DNA of 64,000 bases from Desulfuromonas sp. CSMB_57 (GCF_020194955.2 NZ_JAFCIY020000038.1:62001-126000), one strand, 5' to 3'. Positions 10,801 through 18,202 are shown, numbered from the stretch's first letter. The notes: generated by a model from the sequence alone, not told the origin. Made by a program: numbers and translations.

Positions 10801-11767
10801 GGAGCAGTGGCGCCCGACGGTATTTCAGCTCAGCGCCGAGGGACAGAACTTCCAGGCGGTGCGCCTGCCGGAACTGCAATTGTCCGTCTCGCCGCAACTG
10901 ACCCTCGACGGCGACCTGGAGACCCTGCGCGTGCGCGGTACGGTCAAGGTCCCCGAAATGCTCATCGCCGACCGCGTCCAACCCGTGGCGGTGCGGCCCA
11001 GCCCGGATGTGATTCTCGAAGGCGCTCCGGTGGACGCCGCCAAAAAGTCGCCCATCGCCCTTGATGCCCGCATCCGCCTGGAACTGGGCGATCGGGTGTT
11101 GGTCAAGGCGGCCGGCTTGGACGCCCGCCTGCAAGGCGCCGTGGACCTGTGGGCCACCGACCTGCAGCGGGTTACCGCCCAAGGCCGCATCTCCGTGGCC
11201 GAGGGCGCCTTCAGCGCCTATGGGGTAAGGCTGCAGATCGAGCGTGGTCATCTGCAGTTCAGCGGCGGGCCCGTCGAGCAACCGAGCCTCGATCTGCTTG
11301 CCCTGCGCACCGTCGGTCAGGTCAAGTCCGGGGTACGGGTCACCGGCACGCCCCGCGATCCCTTTTTGCAGCTCTACTCCGAGCCCTCCATGTCGGACAC
11401 CGACCAGCTGTCCTACATCGTCCTGGGACGGCCCCTGGTGCGCAGCAGCGGCGACACCGATCTGCTCATGGCCGCCGCCGGCGCCCTCCTCGCCCAGGGC
11501 GAATCGGTGGTGCTGCAGGATCGTCTCAAGAGTCAGTTGGGCCTGGACGTGCTCGGCATCGAAAGCGGCAACGGCGAACTGGAAGCGGCCATGGTCACCA
11601 TCGGCAAATACCTCAGTCCCAACCTCTATGTCGGCTTCGGACAAGCCCTGTTCGGCGACAGCAGCGAGTTGCGCCTGCGCTACAGTTTCGGCAAACATTG
11701 GGAAGTGGAGTCCAAAACCGGCACCGAGAGCGGCATCGACCTGTATTACCGTATTGAGTTTCGTTAA
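7862..11767 (+). CDS. tamB: Translocation and assembly module protein TamB (AsmA-like, DUF490)
   Basis: Predicted 1301 aa inner-membrane-anchored periplasmic protein. One N-terminal TM helix (IFIILGATGLLLLSLAVGAG) is followed by a very long region of repeating beta strands (repeat groove fold), consistent with lipid or protein transfer between membranes. The last ~350 residues are the conserved TamB domain, including DPFLQLYSEPSMSDTDQLSYIVLG and the terminal barrel-like strands. The start overlaps the tamA stop (ATGGTAA). The length is usual for TamB. Confidence 0.93.
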   Translation: MVRRWIFIILGATGLLLLSLAVGAGYWLLARPEGSRWLLHRLAEHSGMARFARVEGTLVEGLLLHDLEVTWPDGELTVRRLQFTWQPAELWRGRVGLPSLTGDGVRLELRESETPEPPLDWRLPPLPSWARWLRGSLDYLLVTDLQVTLPSGQQVTMTSVSGRLFWTGARLVVPRLTLLGPEQAAATALELDLVARRLHWRATAQWQQPAGPLRLALRTELQERPAGQALDGRLWLFLRHPQVERARLRSRLTLVGRQLSLEDLQARVAPLPEPVTGRMALDMTGEQPRLKAELGLRKANLQAFTDLETDLDVQLAVQGWLDDFQGRLELANRGPGWRNLTLSGAVQGDGRQVSLTSLRGRWLQGELSGKLDFAWQPELTVGAELQGRGVQLTVLQPEWPQDLAVSLTGEARRAAEDWQGRIQLQVPSGRWRGHRFQGRVDARFAGTEVDFRQLEVQGDRLSVRASGRLQERLAVQLRVGELAGLVPETSGTLQADGWLRYREQNWQGSLTGRGDRIRFRQYGAEGVSLAVDWQGVDRPGSIDARLAGVTTPFAPLNQARLQATGTLRRHSASLELQDPPRHLRLSLDGGWDREQWQGRLQSLSLHDGKAPWSLLQPAELTVSAEEVRVAGLRLAGSGDERLELDGRLAFADVSGALRGGWRQMDLARLDAWTPGLQWSGRSQGRFELQWPAEGAPELALQADLQGAVAHRDGLVDLHQVTLRTLWNRSGLDGDLAADLGDAGQAAASWASGQPAGRAWPEQIDWSLQWRRLDLRRFAPWFPEGWQGQGLVSGQGQGQWYGDGRWRLSATTDLTDGRLDWQRPDGRLSLSFERAVSRWDWRDDRLTGDLELTLADHGRLEGNWRLPLPARWPLAPVADPLQARLRATLQERGLLASLFPGLIQETAGRLQAQVDVTGTWEQPRYGGRLQLDQASAYLPAAGIELRDIALQGRLVEDRLLLDSWSVVSGGGRLQGSGSCRLEQWRPTVFQLSAEGQNFQAVRLPELQLSVSPQLTLDGDLETLRVRGTVKVPEMLIADRVQPVAVRPSPDVILEGAPVDAAKKSPIALDARIRLELGDRVLVKAAGLDARLQGAVDLWATDLQRVTAQGRISVAEGAFSAYGVRLQIERGHLQFSGGPVEQPSLDLLALRTVGQVKSGVRVTGTPRDPFLQLYSEPSMSDTDQLSYIVLGRPLVRSSGDTDLLMAAAGALLAQGESVVLQDRLKSQLGLDVLGIESGNGELEAAMVTIGKYLSPNLYVGFGQALFGDSSELRLRYSFGKHWEVESKTGTESGIDLYYRIEFR

Positions 11768-11782
11768 AAAAATAATTTTTCT

Positions 11783-11811
11783 CTGACATGCCCGCCATGG
11801 TCTGCTAGAAT
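11783..11811 (+). promoter_or_regulatory. Candidate promoter upstream of the PAS sensor kinase
   Basis: CTGACA (11783-11788) and TAGAAT (11806-11811) are spaced by 17 bp, a good sigma-70-like pair. This would give a ~210 nt leader before the kinase start at 12028. I could not match that leader to any riboswitch consensus. Confidence 0.5.
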
Positions 11812-12027
11812 AACAGGATTCCATGCAATGCGGTGGGCTTGAGCCATTTCGAAACGATATGGGCATTTCGCTGCATCCCAACGGGCACCACACTTCCCCT
11901 TTCAGCATATTTCGGATCGCCCGGTAGAGGGGTTGCCCTGGCCGTCCACCCCAGCCTGTCCGCATTCGGGTTCCCTCCCGGTGCGGTCGGGGCCTGGCGG
12001 GGTGTCTGCCGGGATGAGGAGCGGAGG

Positions 12028-13866
12028 ATGGATTCCTGCACGTGGCCACACGCCATGGAGCCACAGAACAATCAACGTCAGGTCGGCGATGCAACTGCGG
12101 TCGACCACCATTTTGAAACCCTGTGCCAGGTGACGGGCGGGGTGTTCTATCAATATGGACCCGACAGCGATCGACTGAGCTGGTCCCCCCAGTGCCGGAA
12201 CATGTTCGGTTGGACCGAAGCGGAAATGGGGCTCGACAGCGCCGGCTGGTGGCAGCGGCTGCATCCCCAGGATCGGCCGGCAGCGCCTGCCCTGCTGCAG
12301 GACTGGTTGTGGCGGGGCGGGCCGGACGAACGCCAATACCGGGTCCAGCACCGGCAAGGGCACTATGTGTGGGTGGCGGACCGCAGTCGTTCGGTTTTTC
12401 GCGCCGACGGCCCCACCGTCGTCCTCGGCTGCCTGCAGGACGTCACCCGGGATCGGCAACGCCGGCTGCAGCTCGGCCTCGCTCAGCGCGCCATCGACTC
12501 CTCCATCAACGGCATCGCCATGACCGACCTGGATGGCCGGCTGACCTACGTCAACGACGCCTTTGCCAAGCTGTTCGGCGTTTGCGGCACCGAGGAGCTG
12601 TCCGGCCGGGATGTGGCCTCCTTCTGGAAACATTCCAGACGGGCCATGGTGGTGCTGCGGGCCTTGCAGCAGCAGGGCGTTTGGTGCGGAGAAATGATCG
12701 CCCGCCGTCATGACGGACGTCCCCTCATCCTGCAGCTGTCGGCACATGTGGTCAAGGATGATCATGACCAGCCGGCCGGCTTCATGGCCTCCTTCATCGA
12801 TATCAGCCAGCGGCGGCGGGCCGAACGCACCCTGCAGGAATCCGAAGAAAAATACCGATTGCTGTTCTCCTGCGGCTCCGAGGCCATCATCCTGTTCGAC
12901 GCCCGCAACAGCCGCATCGTCGACGCCAATGCCGCGGCCCTGGCCCTGTACGGTTACAGCCACCAGGAATTCACCGGGCTGAGCATCGTGGATCTGGCCG
13001 AAGAGCCGGACCAGGCCCGGGTGCGCATGAGCCAGGTGGAGGAAGGACAGTTCACCCATTTTCCCCTGGTGGCGCATCGTAAAAAGGACGGCACCGTCTT
13101 CGAGGTCGAGGTTTCATTGGGCGATTTCCGCTGGCGGCGGCGCCGTTTCCGGGCCGGCTTCTTCCGCGATGTCAGCGAGCGCCGCCGCATCGAACGCCTC
13201 AAGGACGAGATGCTGTCCGCCGTCAGCCACGAGATGCGCACCCCGCTGACGGCCATCCTCGGGTATGCCGACTTCCTGCAGCGCAGTGTCCTGCCCGCGG
13301 ATAAGCAGCAGGAATACCTGCAGGTCATCCAGCACCAGGGGGAACGCCTCAAGGATCTGGTCGACAACCATCTCAACCTGCAGCGCCTGCGGGCCGGGTT
13401 CGGTGTCGCCCACATCCAGCCGGTAGCCGTCCTGCCCCTGTTGCACGGCGTGCTCAACGTGTTTTCCCGTGCCGACGATCGCGGACGTTTTCACATCGAC
13501 TGCCCCGCCCAACTGCCGCCTTTGTGCGGCGACGAGAACCAGTTGTATCGCGCCCTGCAGAATCTGCTCTCCAACGCCGTCAAATATTCCCCCGACGGCG
13601 GCGACATCGTCCTCGGTGCCTACGAAGAGAACGGCCGCGCCGTCCTCTATGTCCGCGACCAGGGCATCGGCATTCTGCCCCAGCACCAGGAAAAAATCTT
13701 CGATCGCTATTTCCGCGTGCGCGCCGAAGGCCATCCCATCAGCGGCACCGGGCTCGGCCTGACCCTGGTCAAGGAGATCATCAAGGCCCACAACGGCGAG
13801 ATCTGGCTGGAGAGCACCCCCGGTTGCGGCAGCACCTTCTTCCTCACCCTCGATTTCTGGAACTGA
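12028..13866 (+). CDS. PAS-domain sensor histidine kinase
   Basis: Predicted 612 aa, without membrane segments, so probably a cytosolic redox/ligand sensor. The start at 12028 is chosen for GAGGAGC just upstream. Three PAS modules are seen: ~30-140 (DRLSWSPQCRNMFGWTEAEM), ~150-265 (IDSSINGIAMTDLDGRLTYV) and ~275-390 (RIVDANAAALALYGYSHQEF). HisKA follows with phosphoacceptor His401 in AVSHEMRTPLT, then a HATPase with NLLSNAVKYSPDGG, GIGILPQHQEKIF and GTGLGLTLVKEI. No cognate response regulator is adjacent. Confidence 0.9.
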   Translation: MDSCTWPHAMEPQNNQRQVGDATAVDHHFETLCQVTGGVFYQYGPDSDRLSWSPQCRNMFGWTEAEMGLDSAGWWQRLHPQDRPAAPALLQDWLWRGGPDERQYRVQHRQGHYVWVADRSRSVFRADGPTVVLGCLQDVTRDRQRRLQLGLAQRAIDSSINGIAMTDLDGRLTYVNDAFAKLFGVCGTEELSGRDVASFWKHSRRAMVVLRALQQQGVWCGEMIARRHDGRPLILQLSAHVVKDDHDQPAGFMASFIDISQRRRAERTLQESEEKYRLLFSCGSEAIILFDARNSRIVDANAAALALYGYSHQEFTGLSIVDLAEEPDQARVRMSQVEEGQFTHFPLVAHRKKDGTVFEVEVSLGDFRWRRRRFRAGFFRDVSERRRIERLKDEMLSAVSHEMRTPLTAILGYADFLQRSVLPADKQQEYLQVIQHQGERLKDLVDNHLNLQRLRAGFGVAHIQPVAVLPLLHGVLNVFSRADDRGRFHIDCPAQLPPLCGDENQLYRALQNLLSNAVKYSPDGGDIVLGAYEENGRAVLYVRDQGIGILPQHQEKIFDRYFRVRAEGHPISGTGLGLTLVKEIIKAHNGEIWLESTPGCGSTFFLTLDFWN

Positions 13867-13890
13867 TTCACCCCTCCATCCGCCTCCTTC

Positions 13891-13925
13891 GCCCCGGCCG
13901 TACGGCCGGGGCGGCTGAATTTCCC
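13891..13925 (+). terminator. Palindromic hairpin after the kinase gene
   Basis: Arms GCCCCGGCC / GGCCGGGGC around GTAC form a very stable stem at 13891-13912, 25 bp after the stop. The T tract is weak (AATTTCCC), so termination strength is uncertain. It marks the boundary between core genes and the accessory island. Confidence 0.55.
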
Positions 13926-14069
13926 CTCGCCTTCGGATTCTAATTTTACATTTGTTGAAAAAGCGTTCACGGTCTGGTAGTTATATATGTCATATTTCAT
14001 TGAATTTGCTTCTAATTAAAATGACCCGGTGCGCCCCTTTGCGTTCCGAGCCGCGAAGGAAGGTGCCGC

Positions 14070-14216
14070 ATGGCCGAGCATCTCAAATTCGAGCGCTTCT
14101 GCTGGTTTGACCGTCAGCTTCGCAACAACCGCTATCCCACCGCCTCCCATTTCGCCCGCCATTTCGCACTGAGCACCAAAACCGTCCAGCGCACTAAGCG
14201 CGGGAAATTTTTTTAA
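14070..14216 (+). pseudogene. Truncated HTH regulator, N-terminal fragment (WYL-type)
   Basis: An ATG with a good RBS (AAGGAAGG) opens a 48-codon frame: MAEHLKFERFCWFDRQ, then TASHFARHFALSTKTVQR, a winged-helix DNA-recognition segment. This resembles the first ~45 residues of WYL-domain transcription factors. The frame then runs into KRGKFF and stops at TAA (14214-14216), at the left edge of the transposase region. The remaining ~280 residues expected of such a regulator are absent. I read it as a gene cut by insertion or deletion; family assignment is from motif memory. Confidence 0.5.
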
Positions 14217-14283
14217 ATTGGGACGCCGGATGTCGTGGATGGGGCTGGAGGGTGGCATTTATTGAGACTGCATGGAGGAGGGC

Positions 14284-14934
14284 ATGAGGTACAACCCCGA
14301 TGTTCACCACCGCCGTTCGATCCGCCTGAAGGGATACGATTACGCTACGGCGGGGGCGTATTTCGTTACCGTGTGCATTCAGGGACGGGAATGTCTTTTG
14401 GGTAAGATATCCGGCGGAAAGATGGTTTTGAATGATGCAGGGGCCATGGTCGATGAATTTTGGCAGAAATTAACAGAAAAATTTCCTAATTCCCGATTGG
14501 ATCAATATTCCATCATGCCCAACCATTTTCACGGGATCATATGGATCGGTGGGGCGCCCCCGTGTGTGCACCCTGCCGAAGACGGAAAAGACCCCGTAGG
14601 GGCGGACCCGCGTGTCCGCCCGGATGTCGGTTTTATTTCATATGATAAAGCCGGTGATGCGGGTCAGGGCGGACACATGGGCATGGGGCAGGGCGGACAC
14701 ATGGGTCCGCCCCTACGGGGTATTGTGCAATGGTTCAAAACCATGACCACCAACGCCTATATTCGTGCCGTTAAAAACCACGCCTGGCCACCATTCGCCG
14801 GACGACTGTGGCAGCGCAATTACTACGAACGCGTCATCCGCAACGACGATGAATTGGACCGTGCCCGCAGATATATTGAAAACAATCCGGCCCGATCGCA
14901 GACGGACCGGGAAAGCCCGGCCAATCATTCGTAG
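14284..14934 (+). CDS. REP-associated tyrosine transposase (RAYT, Y1_Tnp family)
   Basis: Predicted 216 aa single-strand nuclease/transposase of the HUH-Y1 type. The start at 14284 has GGAGGAGGG upstream; ATG 14272 is a less likely alternative. The HUH motif is MPNHFHGII, and the catalytic tyrosine is in QRNYYERVIRNDDEL. The N-terminal RRSIRLKGYDYATAGAYFVTVC segment is typical of RAYTs. Between HUH motif and catalytic Tyr lies an insertion (GADPRVRP..., GQGGHMGMGQGGHMGPPLRG) that is encoded by REP repeats themselves. A decayed copy lies near 32.5-32.9 kb in the same orientation. Confidence 0.88.
   Translation: MRYNPDVHHRRSIRLKGYDYATAGAYFVTVCIQGRECLLGKISGGKMVLNDAGAMVDEFWQKLTEKFPNSRLDQYSIMPNHFHGIIWIGGAPPCVHPAEDGKDPVGADPRVRPDVGFISYDKAGDAGQGGHMGMGQGGHMGPPLRGIVQWFKTMTTNAYIRAVKNHAWPPFAGRLWQRNYYERVIRNDDELDRARRYIENNPARSQTDRESPANHS
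14592..14620 (+). repeat. REP-like palindromic element inside the RAYT gene
   Basis: The core GTAGGGGCGGACCCGCGTG, followed by TCCGCC, forms a short hairpin (GGCGGACCC / GTGTCCGCC). The same core recurs at 14931, 32571, 32909 and 32953 and inverted at 14691 and 32685. This copy is translated as part of the transposase. Confidence 0.8.
14665..14720 (-). repeat. Inverted and partial REP elements inside the RAYT gene
   Basis: A partial copy (AGGGCGGACACATGGG) is followed by a full inverted copy ending GGTCCGCCCCTACGGGG at 14720. With 14592-14620 it forms a head-to-head pair within the coding sequence. Confidence 0.8.
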
Positions 14935-14982
14935 GGGCGGACCCACGTGTCCGCCCTGGTTTGTGTCCGCCCTGGTTTGGAC
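14931..14982 (+). repeat. REP element at the 3' end of the RAYT gene
   Basis: GTAGGGGCGGACCCACGTG followed by TCCGCCCTGG starts at the RAYT stop codon, so the TAG is shared with the repeat. The tail repeats TGTCCGCCCTGGTTTG. Confidence 0.8.
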
Positions 14983-15155
14983 CTAACCAATTTTTAGGCC
15001 TGTGTGACGTATTCTGTCGCAAGGGGTGGGTAGAATTGTGGCGGAGGTTGAAACGGAAGGCGGACCATTTTGCATGTAGTTGGTGTTCTTGGCAGTTGGT
15101 TCGGGGGCATACAGTGTGCCCGAGCTAAGATAAAATGCCGGAGCATTAATCTTAT

Positions 15156-15270
15156 TTGCTTACGGCTGCTTTGGTGGTGATGTCGAACCATGTGTACGGC
15201 ATTATCGCTATTGCGAAAGCTTGGTCAAGCGACGGGATAAGGACGGTTCTCAGACGCATATTTAGTAAAA
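15156..15270 (+). pseudogene. Remnant of a second Y1-type transposase
   Basis: A short frame reads LVVMSNHVYGIIAIAKA, resembling the HUH motif region of RAYT proteins (MPNHxHGII), but the second His is Tyr and no further transposase sequence follows. The IS200 element begins right after it. The rest of the 14983-15270 stretch shows no gene, only AT-richer decayed sequence. Confidence 0.4.
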
Positions 15271-15329
15271 CAGGAAACCCCCCGGCTTTGCCGGGGGACC
15301 TCCAAAGTTTGACAGTTCCGGGAGTAAAT

Positions 15330-15380
15330 GAAAGCCTCCCCTCTGTGAACCGCTCAAAGTTCTCAGAGAAGGAGGCTTTC
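15330..15380 (+). promoter_or_regulatory. RBS-sequestering hairpin in the IS200 leader
   Basis: GAAAGCCTCC (15330-15339) is exactly complementary to GGAGGCTTTC (15371-15380). The latter holds the tnpA ribosome-binding site 2 bases before its ATG. Translation repression by such a leader hairpin is established for IS200 elements; here it is inferred from sequence. Confidence 0.7.
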
Positions 15381-15381
15381 G

Positions 15382-15813
15382 ATGAACCAAACCCAAAGCC
15401 TAAGTCATTCGGTTTGGGACTGCAAGTACCATGTTGTATGGATACCCAAATATCGCCGGAAGGTTCTGTATGGTCGGATTCGGCAGAACCTTGGGGAGGT
15501 CATACGAGAATTGGCTCGGCAACGCGCGAGCCAAATATTGGCAGGCCATTTGTGCTCTGATCATGTCCATGTGTATATCTCGGTCCCGCCGAAATATGCG
15601 GTTGCTCAGGTCGTAGGGTACATAAAGGGCAAGAGCGCAATACATATTGCCAGGACATTTGCAGGCCGTGCACGGAACTTCACCGGAGAAAACTTCTGGG
15701 CATGGGGATATTTCGTCTCAACCGTAGGGCGAGACGAAGAGATAATCCACAATTATATTCGGCACCTGGAACACGAAGACCGCCGTTTGGATCAATTGAA
15801 ACTGCTCAGCTAG
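15382..15813 (+). CDS. tnpA: IS200 family transposase TnpA
   Basis: Predicted 143 aa, the normal length of an intact IS200 TnpA. It is a Y1-HUH single-strand transposase: KYHVVWIPKYRRK near the N-terminus, HUH motif SDHVHVYISV, and the C-terminal helix WGYFVSTVGRDEEIIHNYIRHLE containing the catalytic tyrosine. The frame is complete, so the element could be active. The start at 15382 is the only ATG matching the family N-terminus and sits behind the hairpin-masked RBS. Confidence 0.93.
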   Translation: MNQTQSLSHSVWDCKYHVVWIPKYRRKVLYGRIRQNLGEVIRELARQRASQILAGHLCSDHVHVYISVPPKYAVAQVVGYIKGKSAIHIARTFAGRARNFTGENFWAWGYFVSTVGRDEEIIHNYIRHLEHEDRRLDQLKLLS

Positions 15814-15968
15814 CCGCCTTCAGGCGGCCCATGGTTTGAGCTTACCGCTTTGAGCGGTTCACCTATAAAGTCCCCGGTTTGACCGGGGGATACTTACAGG
15901 ATTTATACATGCCTTGTTGACGATATTGGCGACGGCGGAATTGGTTTATACAGCTGAAAGAGTCTCTT

Positions 15969-18164
15969 ATGTCAAAATACTATGCTCACTCAACCGGATC
16001 GAAACACAAAGAGGATTGGCAATCTCTTGAAGAGCACCTTCGAAATGTTGCCGACCGGGCTCGAAGTTTTTCATCGGTTTTTGGCGCAGAAAAGTGGGGA
16101 GAATTGTCCGGTTTTTTGCATGATGCCGGCAAGGCCTCGGCGGCTTTCCAGCGCAGGTTGGAGGGGCAGCAGGTTAAGGTTGATCATTCAACCTTTGGCG
16201 CACGCCTGGCCAGCGAAAAATGCGGACTTCTCTGGCCGATCCTGGCCTATGCCCTTGCCGGGCACCATGGGGGCATGCCGGATGGCGGCGCACAGGAAGG
16301 GCAACTGCATTTCCGTCTGAAGCATGGCAAGGTGCCGGAGGATGTCGAGCTACTCTCGGAAATACCGCCTCTTCATGAATTGCCGCCGCCATTCAGACCC
16401 GCCAAAGACCGGGGCGGCTTCAGCCTGTCGTTTTTCTCCCGCATGCTTTTCTCCTGTCTGGTCGATGCTGATTTTCTGGATACCGAGGCCTTTTGCGATC
16501 CTGACAAAGCCCGGCTTCGGCCGGTAGTCGCAGCCAACCGGTTGTTTCTTGATCTTAAGCAACGGCTCGACAAACATCTTGCTGAAAAGGCCCTCACAGC
16601 CGCTCCCACTCCCGTCAACAAATGGCGTCAGACCGTTTTGACCCAATGTCGGGAAAAAGCCAAACTAGCCCCGGGATTTTTCTCCCTCACTGTTCCTACC
16701 GGCGGTGGCAAAACCTGTTCCTCCCTGGCTTTTGCTCTCGAACACCTTGTTCAAAACAAGGAAGATTTCGGCTTGCGCCGAATCGTCTACGCGATCCCGT
16801 TCACCTCTATCATCGAACAGAATGCCAAAGTGTTCCAGGACGTCCTCGGACGCGAGCACGTTCTGGAGCATCATTGTAACTACAAGGAAAGCGACGTTCC
16901 GGAAGATCATACCTACAACCGCATGCGGGGTCTATCGGCTGAGAACTGGGATGCGCCCGTAGTTGTCACCACCAATGTTCAGTTTTTCGAATCTTTTTTC
17001 AGCAACAAACCTTCCCGGTGCCGAAAATTACACAATGTTGCCAAAAGTGTTATTGTTCTTGACGAGGCCCAGGCGATTCCCACCGAGTATCTTGAGCCAT
17101 GTCTTGCGGCTCTGAGTGAACTGGTGGAGCATTACGGCTGTACGGTCTTACTCTGCACGGCCACTCAACCTGCGCTGGATGACAAAAGCAGCTTGCGCAT
17201 GGCTCTGCCGAGCGTAACCGAGATTGTCGATGACCCCACCCGGCTTTACCAGGAGCTTTCGCGGACGGAGGTCGAGTTCATCGGCAAGCTTTCGAATGAA
17301 GCTCTGGCAGAGCGCCTGGGGGCGGAAAATCGGGTGCTTTGTATCCTTCCCACCAAACCTCAAACCAGGGCCGTGTTTGAACTGCTTCGCGGCATGGAGG
17401 GTATTTTTCATCTGTCGACCAACATGTATCCGGAGCACCGCAGGCAGGTACTGGGCGAGATTCGCAACCGGCTGAAAGAGGGGAAGCCCTGTCGGGTCAT
17501 CTCGACCTCTCTAGTGGAGGCCGGGGTCGATCTTGACTTTCCCGTTGTCTATCGAGCCATGGCCGGCCTGGATTCCATTGCCCAGGCGGCCGGCCGATGC
17601 AACCGCGAGGGAAAGATGGAGGGTAAGGGAAAAGTCTTCGTTTTCGAAACCGAACAACTCCCGTCCATGCCCTGGCTCAAGCGCTGTATGTCGCGTGCCG
17701 CCGAAACGCTGAGAACATTGCCGGAAGCCGATCCTCTGGGACTCGAGGCCATGCGCAGGTATTTCGAGCTGCTTTATGATGTTCAGGAATTGGACAAGAA
17801 ACAGATCATGGCGCGCTTGAACGTTTTGACCAGGGACCTCTATTTCCCCTTCGCGGAGGTCGCCGGGGATTTCCGCTTCATCGAAGATGAAAGTATCGGG
17901 ATCATCATTCCGGAGGGGCCCGAGGCGGAAAAACTCGTCCAGGAATTACGGTTTACGGAATTCCCCCGGGCAACTATCCGGAAGCTGCAGCAATTTAGTG
18001 TCTCGGTAAGAACCAGGGAGTTTGCCGCCCTTGATGCCGCCGGAGCCCTGGAGATGGTTCGCGGGGAATTTCCGGTTCTGGGTAATTTGGCTGCCTACCG
18101 GAAGGATGTCGGTCTGTGTGTTTCGGAGGGGGAGGTTTGGGATCCCGAAAATTTGATTTTTTAA
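15969..18164 (+). CDS. cas3: CRISPR-associated nuclease/helicase Cas3 (type I-C)
   Basis: Predicted 731 aa. The N-terminal HD nuclease (H in EEHLRNVADRA, HD in GFLHDAGKAS, further His in AGHHGG) is fused to a DExH/D helicase: Walker A VPTGGGKTCSSLA, box II VLDEAQAIP, motif III CTATQPALDD, motif VI QAAGRCNREG. It is recruited by the Cascade complex to degrade targeted DNA. It is the first cas gene; the IS200 right end is ~75 bp upstream, leaving little space for a native promoter. It is followed by a 296 bp gap that is not empty (see 18167-18435). Confidence 0.96.
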   Translation: MSKYYAHSTGSKHKEDWQSLEEHLRNVADRARSFSSVFGAEKWGELSGFLHDAGKASAAFQRRLEGQQVKVDHSTFGARLASEKCGLLWPILAYALAGHHGGMPDGGAQEGQLHFRLKHGKVPEDVELLSEIPPLHELPPPFRPAKDRGGFSLSFFSRMLFSCLVDADFLDTEAFCDPDKARLRPVVAANRLFLDLKQRLDKHLAEKALTAAPTPVNKWRQTVLTQCREKAKLAPGFFSLTVPTGGGKTCSSLAFALEHLVQNKEDFGLRRIVYAIPFTSIIEQNAKVFQDVLGREHVLEHHCNYKESDVPEDHTYNRMRGLSAENWDAPVVVTTNVQFFESFFSNKPSRCRKLHNVAKSVIVLDEAQAIPTEYLEPCLAALSELVEHYGCTVLLCTATQPALDDKSSLRMALPSVTEIVDDPTRLYQELSRTEVEFIGKLSNEALAERLGAENRVLCILPTKPQTRAVFELLRGMEGIFHLSTNMYPEHRRQVLGEIRNRLKEGKPCRVISTSLVEAGVDLDFPVVYRAMAGLDSIAQAAGRCNREGKMEGKGKVFVFETEQLPSMPWLKRCMSRAAETLRTLPEADPLGLEAMRRYFELLYDVQELDKKQIMARLNVLTRDLYFPFAEVAGDFRFIEDESIGIIIPEGPEAEKLVQELRFTEFPRATIRKLQQFSVSVRTREFAALDAAGALEMVRGEFPVLGNLAAYRKDVGLCVSEGEVWDPENLIF

Positions 18165-18166
18165 TC

Positions 18167-18193
18167 TTGCTTGTGCTAACTTTCTTCTATGAA
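18167..18193 (-). promoter_or_regulatory. Predicted target site of the crRNA-like RNA (TTC PAM plus seed)
   Basis: On the minus strand, TTC (18193-18191) is the known type I-C PAM. It is followed by ATAGAAGAAAGTTAGCACAA, which matches the pseudo-spacer at 18375 at 19 of the first 24 positions. Mismatches are at 6, 12, 13, 18 and 22. The site starts just after the cas3 stop and ends 10 bp before a -35 box. Binding by Cascade here would be expected to block or hinder that promoter; the effect is inferred. Confidence 0.75.
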
Positions 18194-18202
18194 TATTTTT
18201 GA

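Larger units (their letters stand above)
15276..15895 (+). mobile_element. IS200-type insertion sequence
   Basis: One tnpA gene is flanked by subterminal hairpins rather than inverted repeats, as in the IS200/IS605 family. The left hairpin is CCCCCGGC TTT GCCGGGGG (15280-15298). Right-end hairpins are GCCGCCTTCAGGCGGC (15813-15828), ACCGCTTTGAGCGGT (15844-15858) and CCCCGGTTTGACCGGGG (15872-15888). Exact ends cannot be fixed without an empty site. There is no tnpB. The right end lies only ~75 bp before the cas3 start. Confidence 0.8.

Noticed and set aside
11812-12027. Possible riboswitch (c-di-GMP or cobalamin) in the leader of the PAS kinase
   Set aside because: The leader is long enough, but I found none of the conserved core sequences of GEMM, cobalamin or other common classes.
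11833-12027. N-terminal extension of the PAS kinase from an upstream ATG
   Set aside because: No RBS at 11833, no domain similarity in the extension, and a good RBS before 12028.
9830-12094. 754-codon open frame on the minus strand
   Set aside because: It is antisense to tamB and follows from high GC at third positions; no recognizable domain or RBS.
14016-14258. 80-codon minus-strand frame
   Set aside because: It is antisense to the truncated HTH regulator, which has a proper RBS and a recognizable motif.
15917-15952. Native cas3 promoter (TTGACG with TATACA)
   Set aside because: The spacing is 24 bp, too long for a standard promoter; other pairings are also poor.
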